The notes below the pieces were generated by a model. The model was not told the DNA's origin. It searched no databases and saw only the letters and a program-made list of their open reading frames with translations. Positions 63,164-64,000 of a stretch of DNA of 64,000 bases are shown here, one piece after another. Origin of the DNA: Incurvaria masculella (lineage: Eukaryota; Arthropoda; Insecta; Lepidoptera; Incurvariidae); assembly GCA_946894095.1 (NCBI GenBank), contig OX335660.1, forward strand, positions 10,049,001 through 10,113,000, in the 5' to 3' direction. The position numbers and the translations under genes were made by a program. Each line of letters starts with the position of its first letter. The first letter of the stretch is position 1.

Positions 63164-63306
63164 GACCAAGCAGGTACAAGAGAAAATTCAAATTGTATTT
63201 AACTTGAATACCTTGAAATTACAAAAAAACATTTTTCATTCATAAAAGTTAAAAGAACTTAAAAGTTTAAATTAAAAAGAAAACATTTAAGGACGCAGGT
63301 ACAAGG

Positions 63307-63549
63307 TTACATCGTTAGACCTAATGCAACATGGCGGCGAGTTGTCAACACGACTTTGACACGGCGCTCACGTAGTTCTTCCGAGCTTGGATAGATGGCG
63401 CTACTTTTTGCTTGTATGGAGAAGATTTGTATCAATTCTATGTAAGGGCGTATCCTTACCTTTGAAATCATTGGTATAGACGTATATTTTTATACATTTA
63501 TAACATCACGTATCCCGTTCCGCAGCAGGCAGCGAAGACATTATTGAAT
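63307..63549. other. Non-coding DNA
   Basis: AACATGGCGGCGAGTTGTC and AGATGGCGCTACTTTTTG words; nothing definite. Confidence 0.45.
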
Positions 63550-63796
63550 GTGACTGGACTGGATAGCTAATACCCCTGCTGTCATGCTATTAGCCCAACT
63601 CACCTCATGGGAACTAGGAACCATGCCAGGATATCGCCAAGATAATCCTACCATCAAGAATTAAGGGAGGGTACAGTTTAGCGAGGAATCCGAACCACGA
63701 ACGAAAAATCCCTGAGTCGGCTCTTACGACATGCTCGGGAAGAAATGCAGTGGACCCAATTAATTATTTTTACGTGCCGCTTTACACGCAATGCAG
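63550..63796 (-). mobile_element. SINE with third head
   Basis: Reverse copy: GTGACTGGACTGGATAGC (3' end), CCCAACTCACCTCATGGGAA, ATGCCAGGATATCG, then after an internal deletion GGTACAGTTTAGCGAGGAAT, CCGAACCACGAACG, and the head complement GAGTCGGCTCTTACGACATG and CTCGGGAAGAAATGCAGTGG. Confidence 0.78.
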
Positions 63797-64000
63797 TATA
63801 CAATCTCATTAGATTCTTCTCCTATTTCTTCAACAGGCATTGTATCTCTTCATGCATGCTCTGCAATTACAGCTGCCACTAATTTGACCTTTGATAGCAA
63901 TAGCACATGATCTGGACATGGTAAGTTCCCAAAGATGTTTATATTTTTTAAATCGGATGTTCGTATTTCGGTCTACATCTGGCGATACAACTGTCACTAT
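63797..64000. other. Non-coding DNA at the window edge
   Basis: AT-rich; no feature recognised. Confidence 0.45.

Larger units (their letters stand above)
61968..63306. mobile_element. Foldback-like element with inverted 100-bp repeat arrays
   Basis: Outer inverted termini CCTTGTAC..GCGTCC / GGACGC..GTACAAGG, flanked by TTAA on the left (61964-61967) and TTAC on the right (63307-63310). Inside, 100-bp units are repeated directly six times (62057-62656) plus a partial unit, then switch orientation at 62710/62711 and continue for about 4.5 units to about 63163. It has no coding frame. The organisation (unique termini, tandem repeats in the arms, inverted symmetry) is that of foldback elements. 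TTAA suggests piggyBac-type mobilisation, with one mismatch. Confidence 0.8.

Noticed and set aside
62041..63170. CRISPR-like array
   Set aside because: Units are 100 bp, contiguous without spacers, and invert in the middle; eukaryotic context.

Overview
The window looks like nuclear DNA from a moth or butterfly (Lepidoptera). Its overall character is AT-rich, non-coding and packed with short mobile elements. The assignment rests on three dispersed repeats I recognise from lepidopteran genomes: the GGGTTCCG...CTTGGCCGG element with (CCGT)n microsatellites (1266, 5789, 37927, 40785, 57333, 58794), the SINE head containing CATGTCGTAAGAGGCGAC-like sequence (15066, 47229, 63550 and others), and a LINE 3' tail of the TTTATTGNGCAA / GGCGGACTTA type (59790). 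I see no bacterial operon, no intact protein-coding gene, no tRNA or rRNA gene and no CRISPR. The open frames are short, lie mostly inside repeats or GC-rich islands, and none matches a host protein I know.

Layout. 0-10 kb: SINE copies, a hAT-like MITE with a perfect 8-bp target duplication (926-1186), a GGGTTCCG element inserted in another copy of itself (5789-6432), a TA-flanked MITE (7031-7398), a palindromic element (7734-8092), and a LINE fragment split by two nested Harbinger-like MITEs (8946-9438). 10-25 kb: SINEs, a degenerate TTAA-type MITE, a broken retrotransposon C-terminus (18840-19225) and scattered GC islands. 25.8-27.2 kb: a 251-bp satellite array. 29.0-29.8 kb: a second tandem array of about 178 bp. 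30.7-31.3 kb: a TTAA-flanked MITE inside a SINE. 34.3-36.7 kb: four 244-bp LTRs alternating with three 482-bp internal segments, a tandem TRIM-type LTR retrotransposon inserted in an RTE-like LINE. 37.2-37.4 and 43.0-43.9 kb: CpG-rich segments each ending in a good splice donor, possible untranslated first exons. 45-62 kb: more SINEs, palindromic MITEs and GC islands. 62.0-63.3 kb: a foldback-like element made of 100-bp repeats, six in one orientation followed head-on by about four and a half in the other.

Reading of the whole. The repeat-poor parts contain GC-rich islands of 100-400 bp, many with several ATTGT/ACAAT (SOX/HMG-type) cores. With the two promoter-like segments, this fits a large intron or regulatory domain of a developmental gene, but conservation cannot be tested here. 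Transposon biology is the clearest content. One SINE body is joined to three different heads (tRNA-like, 5S rRNA-like and a third lepidopteran head), and three unrelated short-element families have each inserted into a copy of themselves.
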